Assembly (NCBI GenBank): GCA_006538405.1
Contig: BJKQ01000037.1
Coordinates: forward strand, 35,431-99,430
Reading direction: 5' to 3'
Length of the DNA: 64,000 bases
DNA from: Hansfordia pulvinata
Lineage: Eukaryota > Ascomycota > Sordariomycetes > Xylariales
Below are positions 49,871-61,200 of this stretch, in pieces; position 1 is the stretch's first letter; each line of letters starts with the position of its first letter. The position numbers and the translations under genes were made by a program. A model generated the notes under the pieces. The model did no database searches. It had not been told where the DNA came from and worked only from the letters and a program-made list of their open reading frames with translations.

Positions 49871-52655
49871 ATGTTTGTCCTTCAATCTTTAAATAAATAT
49901 ATACTAAATAAAGTAGTAATTTTAACTACTTCGATTAATACCATTTCATGAGAGGAACCTTCCACATAAAGCTCATTGATTGGTATTTTTTGAGGCTAAA
50001 ATTCATGTTTACACAAGGGTGGGGGGGGAACCCCCCCTTCCGCTCTTTTTTTAGGTATATTATGACTTTAAATATAAGCTAAAGTAGCTTATATTTATTT
50101 TCGTATTTAAATAATTGAGAATAATAAGGTTAAATTTCAAAGATTACTTTCTTTTTGAGCTACAATAAGATGATATAATTCCGGGTAAGTATCCCAGGAA
50201 AGAATAGCTTCGAGCTCCGCACAGATAAGTAAATTTGAAGCGAAATTTTTCGGAGTGAAATAAACTAGAGGGAATGTTTGTGTGAGGTTTAGCTTCAGGT
50301 AGGAGAGCAGAGCTTTTTAGGGTGCGGTAACCAGTGCGGACTACTGATCCTTTGGATGGGTACCCCCAGCAAACTCTCCTTCTCCTGTGTGGCGTTAATC
50401 GGAGATTCAGCAAGCTCTGCTCTCATAAGGAGAGCTTGCACCCACCCACCTACAAAGGAAGCTACAGCTCTCATGCAAGCTCCCTCCCTCCCACTTAAGG
50501 GACTAGTTTTGTTTTTGCGATGAAAAAATCGTTCAACGACTATTAGGCTGCGCAAGCTCCGCCATAAAAACCTTACTTTTTTTTTTGAGCTGGGTGATGC
50601 GGTTTTGAGGCACAAGCTCTCAGAGTAACCACCTCTCACCAGCTCATATATATATAAACGAAATTTTATAAAAAAATTCATAACTAAAATATGAAACATA
50701 CGAAAATTCAAAATTTAAATAGAGTTAGAACCTTAGGCGCAAGCTCTGATAATAATATAAATTATCCTTATATTTTTTCATCTGATAGAGGAGGGCGTAA
50801 ACTCGAAACTTCTTTACTTAAGGCAGGTAATCCTGCCGCTGTGAAATTAACTCCTTTTAACGTACATAAAAAAATAGTAGGTGAAACAAGTTATTTTCCA
50901 GCTGTATCGAAAGAATGGAAAAATTCAGTATATACTTATAATTCTAATACTACAAAAAATTACCCGGCATATAATTTAAATATAAATACTTTAATAAAAG
51001 GATATTTTAATATGTATTTTAAAAATAAATTTATGTCGGCAGGGTGGGGTACTTCTCCCCAGTACAAACATAAATTGATTTCTCGTAAAAAAAGAATCAT
51101 GTCTTTAAATAAGATTTTAGTAAGTAAAGCAGAAGTAAAACACACAAATTCTAAAGCTATAATAACAATTTTTGTTTATAATAGAGAACAAATGGTATTA
51201 GACCAAAAATTAAGTCGTTTAATACCTATTTTTAATAAATTAGTTTTATTTTTAATGAAATTTAATTTGGCTGAACGGTTTAGAGTTAGCTTGGGACCTA
51301 GTTTGAAGGGTGAAGTAGGATACCCTTCCGTGTTTGACTATGTCACAGCAAGCTCTCACACATCTAAAGAATCAGTTAATAGTATATTTATGAATACTTT
51401 TTTGAATAAAATATTTAGACCTTTATTTGAATTAAAAAATTTAAAAAATATAAACTCGCTGTCTGATGCTTTAATCGGAGAAGGAGGCAGAGCTTGCGCA
51501 GCACACCAAGCAAGCTCTGCTTTCAAGCTTACTGGGGTTTCAGGCGCAAGCTCATGTAACCTACCTAAGGATAAGAGCTTGCGGCTTAAATTTCAATATT
51601 CATTATATAAAATTCGTATATTATTAAAAAATATTAGAAGATTAAAATTAAAATTAAATTTAAATCATTACAAAATGGAAAAACAATTTTTATCTAAATT
51701 AGGTAATTATATTAGTCAATATTATGGTAAAGAAGTAGAATTTAATATAGTTAATTTAAAATCTATAACACATAATTCAGATATATTTACTCAAATTTTA
51801 ACTTCAAAAATGAAGAAAGAAAAAGCAAGTCCAATTGCATTAATGAATCTTTTATTAAGTAAATTTAAATTCAAAGATGAAAACCCTTCAGATAGATCTA
51901 AAGTTCTTAAATTAGTAGATAATAGTTTAGTTGCAAATAAATTTAAAAATATTAACATAAGTTCAATACTTAGTAATAATATGGGTGTTTCAGGTGAGAG
52001 CTCTTATCCTTTGGATCAGAAGCCTTCACCTAGTTCTTTAAATGAATTATTAATGAATATACATAAGAATACTACCATGTCTAATGATTACAGTGATTCA
52101 GAAAATTTCACTGTAGAAAAAATTATATTGAATAAAATAAAGTATAAAGATACAAGAGGTGTTCGAATTAGAGTAAAAGGTAGATTAACTAAACGTTATA
52201 AAGCAGCTAGAGCTACATACAAATTTAAATGAAAAGGAGGATTGAAAAATTTAGATTCAGCTTTTAAAGGATTATCTTCTGTAGTTTATAGAGGTCATTT
52301 AGATTCAAATGTAGAAAAATCTATGCTAGCAAGTAAACGAAGAATTGGATCTTTCGCTGTGTCAGGTTGACTAGCTACTAAGTAATAACTATTAGTATTG
52401 AGCCTTAATATACCTAAAAATTCGTAAAGGGAAGGTATATCCAGAACCTTAACCTTAACCTTAACCTTAATCTTAACCTTAACGAAAGGAGAGTTTACAC
52501 ACGGAGAGTTTACACACGGAGAGTTTACACACGGAAATACAGCAAGCAAGCTCTCATGGAGGGCTAGTTGAAATATATATATAGAAAAAAAAAAGAAGAA
52601 ATAGTCTGAACCATTTTGTAAAAAGTGGAAATTAATTTAAAGATAACATGTTGAA
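49871..52655 (+). mobile_element. rnl mL2449-type group I intron hosting rps3 (copy A)
   Basis: Separates exon sequence CTACGCTAGGGAT from AACAGGCTAAT, the mL2449 position, which in Pezizomycotina normally holds a group IA intron with rps3. Repeats at 50285-50620 and a hexamer array at 52438-52550 flank the ORF. Confidence 0.88.
50691..52385 (+). CDS. rps3: Ribosomal protein S3, copy A (intact)
   Basis: Mitochondrial small-subunit protein encoded in the rnl intron. The 564-aa frame starts MKHTKIQNLNRVRTLG and ends FAVSGWLATK, with TGA read as W. The conserved C-terminal S3 region is visible: GVRIRVKGRLTKRYKAARA and LSSVVYRGHLDSNVEKSMLASKRRIGSFAV. The central part is Asn/Lys-rich and variable. 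Three repeat insertions are in frame: near 50739 (LGASS), near 51345 (DYVTASS), and a larger one at about 51473-51585 encoding GEGGRACAAHQASSA and GASSCN. Copy B has lost this frame by a one-base deletion, so this is the functional-looking copy. Confidence 0.95.
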
Positions 52656-53539
52656 CAGGCTAATTTGCGCAAGAGTGTGCAAAATGAGTGCGCGGTTTGG
52701 CACCTCGATGTCGGCTTAACTTATCCTCATGGATGCAGAAACTATGTAGGGTACGACTGTTCGTCGATTAAAAAGTTACATGAGCTGGGTTAAATACGTC
52801 GTGAGACAGTATGGTTTCTATCTTCTAGAGGAAATTAGAATATAATAAGGAATAACCTATGTACGAAAGGAACTTGGAATATTAATATAATTAATATTGA
52901 AATAACAAAATTGATAATCTCTGGTTTACCTGTTGTTTATATGTCTTAGTAAAATTATTTATTAAGACTATCCTACTTTCACTTGAGTAGTTATGATAGT
53001 ATAGGCACGGCAGGGAAGCTATGTTAGTCCGAGATAAGTGCTGAAAGCATATAGGCACGAAGCTCACCTTAAGATATTTCTTAAATATACGTAATAGATC
53101 ATTACAAACATTAAGGGGAGGGTTTTTAATTAGCTCTTTCCTCTTAAAGAATATAGGCTTAATCTGTAATAATCTAGAGATTTTAAGGAAGTAAGTACTA
53201 ATTAGATAAATAACTGATATTATTTTATATATATCTTACACTTTATAAAAATAGCTTTAATTTCGGGCTACTTAGAGATATATTTGAGGTAGTTTTTTTT
53301 TTCTGAGTAAGTTAAAGTTTAAGGGGAATTTTTGGAGCGGAGGTGAATAATTCTAGGGAGTTTTATCCTATGGATCAGAAAGCTCTAGCTCTCATGCAAG
53401 CTCGTCATGCTGGGATTTTTTAGTGGATGATGATTCCCTCCTTTATTAAGTTAGTTCTCCACCTTTTCATTCCTCTCATATAAGCTCCTCCCTTTATGTA
53501 GTTACAAGCTTATAGTTATAAGTTTGAACATTAAGAATA

Positions 53540-53610
53540 GCCTGATTAGCATAAAAGCAATGCAATTGTTTTGTAATCAATAGAAGGCAGTGCGATACTG
53601 CCATTGGGCT
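53540..53610 (+). tRNA. trnT: tRNA-Thr (UGU), copy A
   Basis: Acceptor GCCTGAT with ATTGGGC; anticodon loop TTTGTAA shows TGT; T arm GCAGT-GCGATAC-TGCC has a poorly conserved loop. Lies inside arm A, so it is duplicated at 57767. Confidence 0.82.
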
Positions 53611-54203
53611 AAATATTTATAGTTATAGTTTGCTTGGTGTGTAGGCATTTCTTCTCCGATTCAGCCACCTTGATAATTTAATTATTCTGTGAGCGAGCGG
53701 TTGTTTGTAGGGCTATAATTCTTATGTAGAGGGTGTGCGTATCCAGAACCAGAACCAGAACCAGAACCTTGGGTTAAGGTAAAGGTTAAGGTAAAGGTAA
53801 AGGTGAAGGTTAAGGATCCGCAAGCAGAGCTTGCGGATCCGGAGGATACGCCTCCTTGTGTAGGCTAAATTCTTAGGGAGCTTGCTGATCCGGAGGATAC
53901 ACACCCTCATGAATTTAGCCTAAAGGATAACGTTAATTCCCTTCAGTTTCAGCTGCAATTTAAATCTTTAAGGCTGAAAAAAAACTACCTTCGAAATATG
54001 CGCTAGCTAAGTTTAGATTTTTTAATCTAGCAAAAAAAATTTTTTGGAGTTATAATTCTGTAGATACCTCTATGGAAAGAGGGGGATGAGGGAGGGAAGG
54101 AGCTTAGACCTACCCCTCCCTTAGTTCGTCCTTTTATACTACTCTTTAAAATAAGTAAGCTATTTAAACTTGAACCTTATATTGATTACAAAAATAACAA
54201 TGT
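53611..54203. repeat. trnT-trnM spacer spanning the arm A end
   Basis: 53740-53890 is a compound hexamer array (CCAGAA, GGTTAA, GGATCCGCAAGCAGAGCTTGCGGATCC palindrome, TAAATTCTTAGGGAGC). Arm A ends within the last repeat module at 53921. The rest is AT-rich with no gene. Confidence 0.7.
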
Positions 54204-54274
54204 AGCTTGAAGGGAAAATCGAATCCCCATCTTTATCGCATGAAAATAAGGTTTTACCGTTAAACTATTCAAGC
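54204..54274 (-). tRNA. trnM: tRNA-Met (CAU), third of the cluster
   Basis: On the minus strand, acceptor GCTTGAA pairs with TTCAAGC and the anticodon loop TTCATGC shows CAT. It is the last tRNA of the rnl-downstream cluster (after H). Confidence 0.9.
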
Positions 54275-54502
54275 TTACTTAATAAAAATTAAAAAAAAAA
54301 AAGATAAAGTAATTACTTTATTTTTTTTTAAGTCTATTTATCTTTGAGAAGGGATAAGGGAGAGATAGATGTTTTTTTAAGTTTATACTTAAAAAAAAAG
54401 AGGGGGGGGGAGGGTAAGAAGGTATTCTTACGCCCTTATATAACATATAAAGAGGCGCAAGCCATCTTCTTTCCATAAATAACCCCAACTTAAGTAATGT
54501 AA

Positions 54503-54579
54503 AGGGAAAATACCCTGACTTGAACAGAGAACCTACTGTGCCACATACAGTCGCTCTACCTATTGAGCTATATCTTCCT
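54503..54579 (-). tRNA. trnH: tRNA-His (GUG)
   Basis: Minus strand: anticodon arm ACTGT-ATGTGGC-ACAGT shows GTG; D arm AGCTCAATAGGTAGAGC; T arm CTCTG-TTCAAGT-CAGGG. The acceptor stem is imperfect, so ends are approximate. Confidence 0.87.
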
Positions 54580-54582
54580 TTT

Positions 54583-54651
54583 ATGTTGGAGTGACTCGAA
54601 CACTCAATAGTAAATATCAAAAATTTATGACTTACCCTTTAGTCAACAACA
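54583..54651 (-). tRNA. trnQ: tRNA-Gln (UUG)
   Basis: Minus strand: anticodon arm TAAAT-TTTTGAT-ATTTA shows TTG; acceptor TGTTGTT with AACA; T arm AGTG-TTCGAGT-CACT. Only a few bases from trnH. Confidence 0.9.
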
Positions 54652-54970
54652 TATTGTAAAAAAAAAAATCTTATAATTACGAGCTTACTTTATGTAATAA
54701 CAGGGGGAGGGGGGGGGGGAATCTCCCCCCCCCCCTTCTCCGATTAAAGCCTCATATAAAATCCCTCGCATGAGAGCTTGCAGTGACTACTGACCCTTAA
54801 CCTTTGGAGAGGGGGCTATAATTCTTATGGGGTATAAGAATTATAGCCCCCGCACACATGGATATAAAACACAGCACTAAAAAAAAAATCCCTCCCCTCT
54901 GCCAGCCTTTCCCTCATAAGGATTTCCTTACACAAAATCTCACCGCCTTACGCCTAAATTATATTAATAT
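54652..54970. repeat. trnQ-trnL spacer
   Basis: Poly-G and poly-C tracts near 54703-54737, CATGAGAGCTTGCAGTGACTAC, and mirrored GGGGCTATAATTCTTATGGG/CATAAGAATTATAGCCCC units near 54810-54850. No gene. Confidence 0.6.
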
Positions 54971-55052
54971 TAAAAAGAACAGGACTTGAACCTGCAAATT
55001 TTTCAATAGACAGCCCTAAACTGCCCGTGTTTACCAATTTCACCACCTTTTT
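54971..55052 (-). tRNA. trnL: tRNA-Leu (UAG)
   Basis: Minus strand: acceptor AAAAAGG with TCTTTTT; anticodon arm GGCAG-TTTAGGG-CTGTC shows TAG; type II variable arm; T arm GCAGG-TTCAAGT-CCTGT. Confidence 0.92.
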
Positions 55053-55441
55053 AGTATATATTAAACTAAATAATGCGTAAGTTAAAACTATAAATAATTA
55101 AGTAACTAAACAATATAGCCAACTAATGTAACCATACCTCGCCCCCCCCCCCTTTTTTAGATGTAAACCAGGCATGGAGGGGAAGGAGGGTACCCTCCCC
55201 ACCCTCCAGCACACCTACATGCATAAATATTTCATTTAATTAATTTAAAGGTTGAGAGAAGGGGAGCAGGAGAGCTTGCATGTTTACACTTATCGGAGAA
55301 GGAGAGCTTACGGCGGCTACATCTAGCTTGCTGTGACTACGTCGGCTATGATTCTTAAGGGGGTACCCACCATCGCACCCAAGCAAGCTCTGTATCCTCC
55401 TAGGTACTCTGGTACGTTTTCCTCAACCTTATAATAAAAAA
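55053..55441. repeat. trnL-trnF spacer
   Basis: GC repeats GAGCTTGCATGTTTACAC, GCTTGCTGTGACTACGTC and GGTACCC hairpins. The trnK sometimes found here in relatives is absent; trnK lies elsewhere. Confidence 0.6.
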
Positions 55442-55514
55442 TGCTTAAGACAGGACTTGAACCTGCAGCACGATGGGCTTCAATCATCTACTCTACCAAT
55501 TGAGTTACCTAAGC
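55442..55514 (-). tRNA. trnF: tRNA-Phe (GAA)
   Basis: Minus strand: acceptor GCTTAGG with CTTAAGC; anticodon arm GATGA-TTGAAGC-CCATC shows GAA; T arm CAGG-TTCAAGT-CCTG. Confidence 0.92.
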
Positions 55515-55875
55515 TTATGTATAATTCCGTAAAGGTACTATGGAAAGCTTACTTAAGGGAAAGGTGTGATATTATCAGCCTTTCCCACCCTTTCCTTTCT
55601 TCATATAGATACAATATCAAAAGCAAACTATCTAATATGAAAAAAGGCTCTTAATTAATAACTTCCTTTTGTGTGGGCAGAGGCCGAATAAATAGCAAGC
55701 TCTCCGTTCCATAATTACACCTAAATAAACTTTCGTTTAATATAGAGATTTGGTTTTAGTTATATATATGTAAATTTTGAACATATCGAAAGTGCTAACT
55801 TCCCCCCCCCTCCCCTCCTACCAGTAAACTCACTATTACATGAGCCTAATATAAGCGAACATAAAAATCAAATAT
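55515..55875. other. trnF-trnA spacer
   Basis: AT-rich with a poly-C tract near 55802 and one AATAGCAAGCTCTCC unit; no gene seen. Confidence 0.5.
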
Positions 55876-55946
55876 TGGAGACACCCGAATCGAACAGAGA
55901 TAAGAAACGTGCAACATTCCTGTTTTACCTATTAAACCATGTCCCC
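55876..55946 (-). tRNA. trnA: tRNA-Ala (UGC)
   Basis: Minus strand: acceptor GGGGACA with TGTCTCC; anticodon arm GGAAT-GTTGCAC-GTTTC shows TGC. Confidence 0.9.
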
Positions 55947-56284
55947 TATAAATATAGAAACTTACGCCTTTAAACGCTAAATGACTTAACTCTTTTAAGA
56001 GATACGCCTAGAATCGCCACCGATTAATACTTTAAAAGTTTTTGAGGGCGGCTAAGGGTGTGCGCTCTCTATGTAAACGTGTTCTTACTTTTAAATATAA
56101 ACCTGAGGGATTTTATGTGAGGCGCGGAGGGGGGGGGGGTACCCCCCCCCCTCCTCCGCTCTCATGCAAGCTCGCCCTACTTAAAAAAAAAGGATAAAAT
56201 AGCTGGGTTTTCAGCCACCTATATCCTATTGTAGCTTAACATAAAGGTAGCTTAAGTTACCTTTATATTATAAAAATGTAAATA
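55947..56284. repeat. trnA-trnL spacer with large hairpin
   Basis: Holds a G11/GGTACC/C10-type hairpin at 56127-56157 followed by CTCATGCAAGCTCGCC. No gene seen. Confidence 0.6.
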
Positions 56285-56367
56285 TATCCGAGGGACGACT
56301 TGAACGTCCACGATTATTCATCAACAAAGCTTAAGTTTGCACTGTCTACCTATTCCAGCACTCGGAT
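56285..56367 (-). tRNA. trnL: tRNA-Leu (UAA)
   Basis: Minus strand: acceptor ATCCGAG with CTCGGAT; anticodon loop CTTAAGC shows TAA; long variable arm; T arm GGACG-TTCAAGT-CGTCC. Confidence 0.93.
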
Positions 56368-56756
56368 TTTTTTTTTCTAATTAGGCTAGGACGCTAACTC
56401 TACTTTATACGTGTATAGCAGAGGACATCTCAGGATACCTAGAAGGATACAAAACTTGTTTGGGTGCGATGGTGGGTACCCCCTTAAGAAACATAACCGA
56501 CGTAGTCACAGCAAGCTAGATGTAGCCGCCGCAAGCTCTCCTTCCCCGATAAGTGTAAACATGCAAGTTATCCTGCCCCTTCCCTGACCCTCTTTAAGTA
56601 AGCTTTAATACGGCCAAAACCATATATATAGTAATAACATCAAGTTAAAGTTAAGTAGGCACAAAATATAAAGCAGTAAACTTTAATAGCTTCCTACTAG
56701 TAGAAAAGCTACAATTTACTAATTAAATTATAAAAAAAAAATTTTAGGGGGTTTTT
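56368..56756. repeat. trnL-trnM spacer
   Basis: GACGTAGTCACAGCAAGCTAG, GGTGGGTACCCCC and CATGCAAGTTATCC units near 56470-56590, then AT-rich sequence; no gene seen. It resembles the spacer near 5150-5340. Confidence 0.55.
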
Positions 56757-56829
56757 TAAGGCCAAAGTGACTTGAACACTTATAATTACCGTTATGAGCA
56801 GTACGCTTTACCAATTAAGCTATAGCCTC
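56757..56829 (-). tRNA. trnM: tRNA-Met (CAU), second of the cluster
   Basis: Minus strand: acceptor GAGGCTA with TGGCCTT; anticodon loop CTCATAA shows CAT; D arm GCTTAATTGGTAAAGC; T arm AAGTG-TTCAAGT-CACTT. Confidence 0.92.
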
Positions 56830-57114
56830 TTATTTAAAAGGAATAAATAATATCACCTCAAATTTTATTTAATGATAGCAGGTGGGTATACCTACCTTGC
56901 AATCTTAAATAAGGATTTATACGTAACCGAAGGAGAGGGGCGGAGGGCGGAAGGCGGAGGGCGCAAGCTCCGCCCATAAGAATTATAGCCCATAAGAATT
57001 ATAGCCCCCACACACATGGATATAAAACACAGCACAAAAAAAAATCCCTCCCCTCTGCCAGCACGCACTAATTTTAAGTGTAAACATGCAAGCTCTTTTT
57101 TTTTTTTATGTATA

Positions 57115-57184
57115 AGCGGACAAAGGAATTGCACCTTCATCATCTGGGCATGAGCCAAATATGTTAACTATTACACTAATCCGC
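57115..57184 (-). tRNA. trnM: tRNA-Met (CAU), first of the cluster
   Basis: Minus strand: acceptor GCGGA with TCCGC; anticodon arm with loop CTCATGC shows CAT; T arm AAGGTG-CAATTCC-TTT is less regular. Confidence 0.87.
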
Positions 57185-57185
57185 A

Positions 57186-57263
57186 TCGAATAGACTAGAC
57201 GGGATTCGAACCCGTGTATAATGACGTTGAAAGGGTCACGTCGTACCGCTTGACTACTAATCC
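57186..57263 (-). tRNA. trnE: tRNA-Glu (UUC)
   Basis: Minus strand: acceptor GGATTAG with CTAGTCT; anticodon loop CTTTCAA shows TTC with one mismatch at the top of the stem; T arm ACGGG-TTCGAAT-CCCGT is perfect. It starts the single-copy tRNA cluster next to arm B. Confidence 0.9.
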
Positions 57264-57766
57264 TATAAGGTTTAATTAAATACTAAAGTATTTAAGGTTG
57301 AACTTAAAAAGGGAGGGAAGCTTGCTAAAGAATCCTTCACGATAGCTATAGCTTGCTGATCGAGAAAAGACCCTATATTTCGAAGGGATTTTTTTTTAGT
57401 GCTGTGTGGTGTAAACTCTCATCCAGGGTGCTATATTTCGGTTACACTTTTAGGGAGGCTAAATTCATGAGGGTGTGTATCCTCCGGATCAGCAAGCTCC
57501 CTAAGAATTTAGCCTACACAAGGAGGCGTATCCTCCGGATCCGCAAGCTCTGCTTGCGGATCCTTAACCTTCACCTTTACCTTTACCTTAACCTTTACCT
57601 TAACCCAAGGTTCTGGTTCTGGTTCTGGTTCTGGATACGCACACCCTCTACATAAGAATTATAGCCCTACAAACAACCGCTCGCTCACAGAATAATTAAA
57701 TTATCAAGGTGGCTGAATCGGAGAAGAAATGCCTACACACCAAGCAAACTATAACTATAAATATTT
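57264..57766. repeat. trnE-trnT spacer spanning the arm B start
   Basis: Arm B begins at 57456. 57480-57650 is the mirror image of the compound hexamer array at 53740-53890. No gene seen. Confidence 0.7.
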
Positions 57767-57837
57767 AGCCCAATGGCAGTATCGCACTGCCTTCTATTGA
57801 TTACAAAACAATTGCATTGCTTTTATGCTAATCAGGC
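57767..57837 (-). tRNA. trnT: tRNA-Thr (UGU), copy B
   Basis: Exact inverted copy of 53540-53610. On the minus strand it is followed by E, M, M, L, A, F, L, Q, H, M, the standard downstream order of rnl. Confidence 0.82.
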
Positions 57838-58286
57838 TATTCTTAATGTTCAAACTTATAACTATAAGCTTGTAACTACATAAAGGGAGGAGCTTATATG
57901 AGAGGAATGAAAAGGTGGAGAACTAACTTAATAAAGGAGGGAATCATCATCCACTAAAAAATCCCAGCATGACGAGCTTGCATGAGAGCTAGAGCTTTCT
58001 GATCCATAGGATAAAACTCCCTAGAATTATTCACCTCCGCTCCAAAAATTCCCCTTAAACTTTAACTTACTCAGAAAAAAAAAACTACCTCAAATATATC
58101 TCTAAGTAGCCCGAAATTAAAGCTATTTTTATAAAGTGTAAGATATATATAAAATAATATCAGTTATTTATCTAATTAGTACTTACTTCCTTAAAATCTC
58201 TAGATTATTACAGATTAAGCCTATATTCTTTAAGAGGAAAGAGCTAATTAAAAACCCTCCCCTTAATGTTTGTAATGATCTATTAC

Positions 58287-61200
58287 GTATATTTAAGAAA
58301 TATCTTAAGGTGAGCTTCGTGCCTATATGCTTTCAGCACTTATCTCGGACTAACATAGCTTCCCTGCCGTGCCTATACTATCATAACTACTCAAGTGAAA
58401 GTAGGATAGTCTTAATAAATAATTTTACTAAGACATATAAACAACAGGTAAACCAGAGATTATCAATTTTGTTATTTCAATATTAATTATATTAATATTC
58501 CAAGTTCCTTTCGTACATAGGTTATTCCTTATTATATTCTAATTTCCTCTAGAAGATAGAAACCATACTGTCTCACGACGTATTTAACCCAGCTCATGTA
58601 ACTTTTTAATCGACGAACAGTCGTACCCTACATAGTTTCTGCATCCATGAGGATAAGTTAAGCCGACATCGAGGTGCCAAACCGCGCACTCATTTTGCAC
58701 ACTCTTGCGCAAATTAGCCTGTTCAACATGTTATCTTTAAATTAATTTCCACTTTTTACAAAATGGTTCAGACTATTTCTTCTTTTTTTTTTCTATATAT
58801 ATATTTCAACTAGCCCTCCATGAGAGCTTGCTTGCTGTATTTCCGTGTGTAAACTCTCCGTGTGTAAACTCTCCGTGTGTAAACTCTCCTTTCGTTAAGG
58901 TTAAGATTAAGGTTAAGGTTAAGGTTAAGGTTCTGGATATACCTTCCCTTTACGAATTTTTAGGTATATTAAGGCTCAATACTAATAGTTATTACTTAGT
59001 AGCTAGTCAACCTGACACAGCGAAAGATCCAATTCTTCGTTTACTTGCTAGCATAGATTTTTCTACATTTGAATCTAAATGACCTCTATAAACTACAGAA
59101 GATAATCCTTTAAAAGCTGAATCTAAATTTTTCAATCCTCCTTTTCATTTAAATTTGTATGTAGCTCTAGCTGCTTTATAACGTTTAGTTAATCTACCTT
59201 TTACTCTAATTCGAACACCTCTTGTATCTTTATACTTTATTTTATTCAATATAATTTTTTCTACAGTGAAATTTTCTGAATCACTGTAATCATTAGACAT
59301 GGTAGTATTCTTATGTATATTCATTAATAATTCATTTAAAGAACTAGGTGAAGGCTTCTGATCCAAAGGATAAGAGCTCTCACCTGAAACACCCATATTA
59401 TTACTAAGTATTGAACTTATGTTAATATTTTTAAATTTATTTGCAACTAAACTATTATCTACTAATTTAAGAACTTTAGATCTATCTGAAGGGTTTTCAT
59501 CTTTGAATTTAAATTTACTTAATAAAAGATTCATTAATGCAATTGGACTTGCTTTTTCTTTCTTCATTTTTGAAGTTAAAATTTGAGTAAATATATCTGA
59601 ATTATGTGTTATAGATTTTAAATTAACTATATTAAATTCTACTTCTTTACCATAATATTGACTAATATAATTACCTAATTTAGATAAAAATTGTTTTTCC
59701 ATTTTGTAATGATTTAAATTTAATTTTAATTTTAATCTTCTAATATTTTTTAATAATATACGAATTTTATATAATGAATATTGAAATTTAAGCCGCAAGC
59801 TCTTATCCTTAGGTAGGTTACATGAGCTTGCGCCTGAAACCCCAGTAAGCTTGAAAGCAGAGCTTGCTTGGTGTGCTGCGCAAGCTCTGCCTCCTTCTCC
59901 GATTAAAGCATCAGACAGCGAGTTTATATTTTTTAAATTTTTTAATTCAAATAAAGGTCTAAATATTTTATTCAAAAAAGTATTCATAAATATACTATTA
60001 ACTGATTCTTTAGATGTGTGAGAGCTTGCTGTGACATAGTCAAACACGGAAGGGTATCCTACTTCACCCTTCAAACTAGGTCCCAAGCTAACTCTAAACC
60101 GTTCAGCCAAATTAAATTTCATTAAAAATAAAACTAATTTATTAAAAATAGGTATTAAACGACTTAATTTTTGGTCTAATACCATTTGTTCTCTATTATA
60201 AACAAAAATTGTTATTATAGCTTTAGAATTTGTGTGTTTTACTTCTGCTTTACTTACTAAAATCTTATTTAAAGACATGATTCTTTTTTTACGAGAAATC
60301 AATTTATGTTTGTACTGGGAGAAGTACCCCACCCTGCCGACATAAATTTATTTTTAAAATACATATTAAAATATCCTTTTATTAAAGTATTTATATTTAA
60401 ATTATATGCCGGGTAATTTTTTGTAGTATTAGAATTATAAGTATATACTGAATTTTTCCATTCTTTCGATACAGCTGGAAAATAACTTGTTTCACCTACT
60501 ATTTTTTTATGTACGTTAAAAGGAGTTAATTTCACAGCGGCAGGATTACCTGCCTTAAGTAAAGAAGTTTCGAGTTTACGCCCTCCTCTATCAGATGAAA
60601 AAATATAAGGATAATTTATATTATTATCAGAGCTTGCGCCTAAGGTTCTAACTCTATTTAAATTTTGAATTTTCGTATGTTTCATATTTTAGTTATGAAT
60701 TTTTTTATAAAATTTCGTTTATATATATATGAGCTGGTGAGAGGTGGTTACTCTGAGAGCTTGTGCCTCAAAACCGCATCACCCAGCTCAAAAAAAAAAA
60801 GTAAGGTTTTTATGGCGGAGCTTGCGCAGCCTAATAGTCGTTGAACGATTTTTTCATCGCAAAAACAAAACTAGTCCCTTAAGTGGGAGGGAGGGAGCTT
60901 GCATGAGAGCTGTAGCTTCCTTTGTAGGTGGGTGGGTGCAAGCTCTCCTTATGAGAGCAGAGCTTGCTGAATCTCCGATTAACGCCACACAGGAGAAGGA
61001 GAGTTTGCTGGGGGTACCCATCCAAAGGATCAGTAGTCCGCACTGGTTACCGCACCCTAAAAAGCTCTGCTCTCCTACCTGAAGCTAAACCTCACACAAA
61101 CATTCCCTCTAGTTTATTTCACTCCGAAAAATTTCGCTTCAAATTTACTTATCTGTGCGGAGCTCGAAGCTATTCTTTCCTGGGATACTTACCCGGAATT

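Larger units (their letters stand above)
46680..53090 (+). rRNA. rnl: Large subunit ribosomal RNA, copy A
   Basis: Peptidyl-transferase RNA. Exon 1 runs from about 46680 to 49870 and exon 2 from about 52656 to 53090. Conserved marks: CCGTGAGGGAAAGGGTTGAA (about 47141), GGAACTCGGCAAAATGACTACCGTAACTT region (about 48376), CCTAAGGTAGCGGAATACC (about 48667), GAGAAGACCCTATGCAGCTT (48799), AACAGGCTAATTTGCGC at the start of exon 2, and the sarcin-ricin loop GTACGAAAGGAAC (52861). Variable regions near 46888-46925, 48036-48110 and 49440-49530 carry GC repeats. Most of the gene lies in inverted-repeat arm A. Both ends are approximate. Confidence 0.95.
47375..53921 (+). repeat. Large inverted repeat, arm A
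   Basis: At least 6.5 kb is repeated in reverse at 57456-64000. The right boundary is sharp at GAATTTAGCCT|AAAGG (53921). The left boundary cannot be seen because arm B runs off the window. Content: most of rnl, its intron, rps3, trnT and spacers. Confidence 0.97.

Noticed and set aside
50295..50711. Minus-strand frame upstream of rps3
   Set aside because: Made of repeats, and disrupted by an A/T-run length change in the other arm; no protein features.
53722..53910. Frame rich in FWFWFW / LNLYLN
   Set aside because: Pure translation of the hexamer arrays, repeated at 57470-57655.
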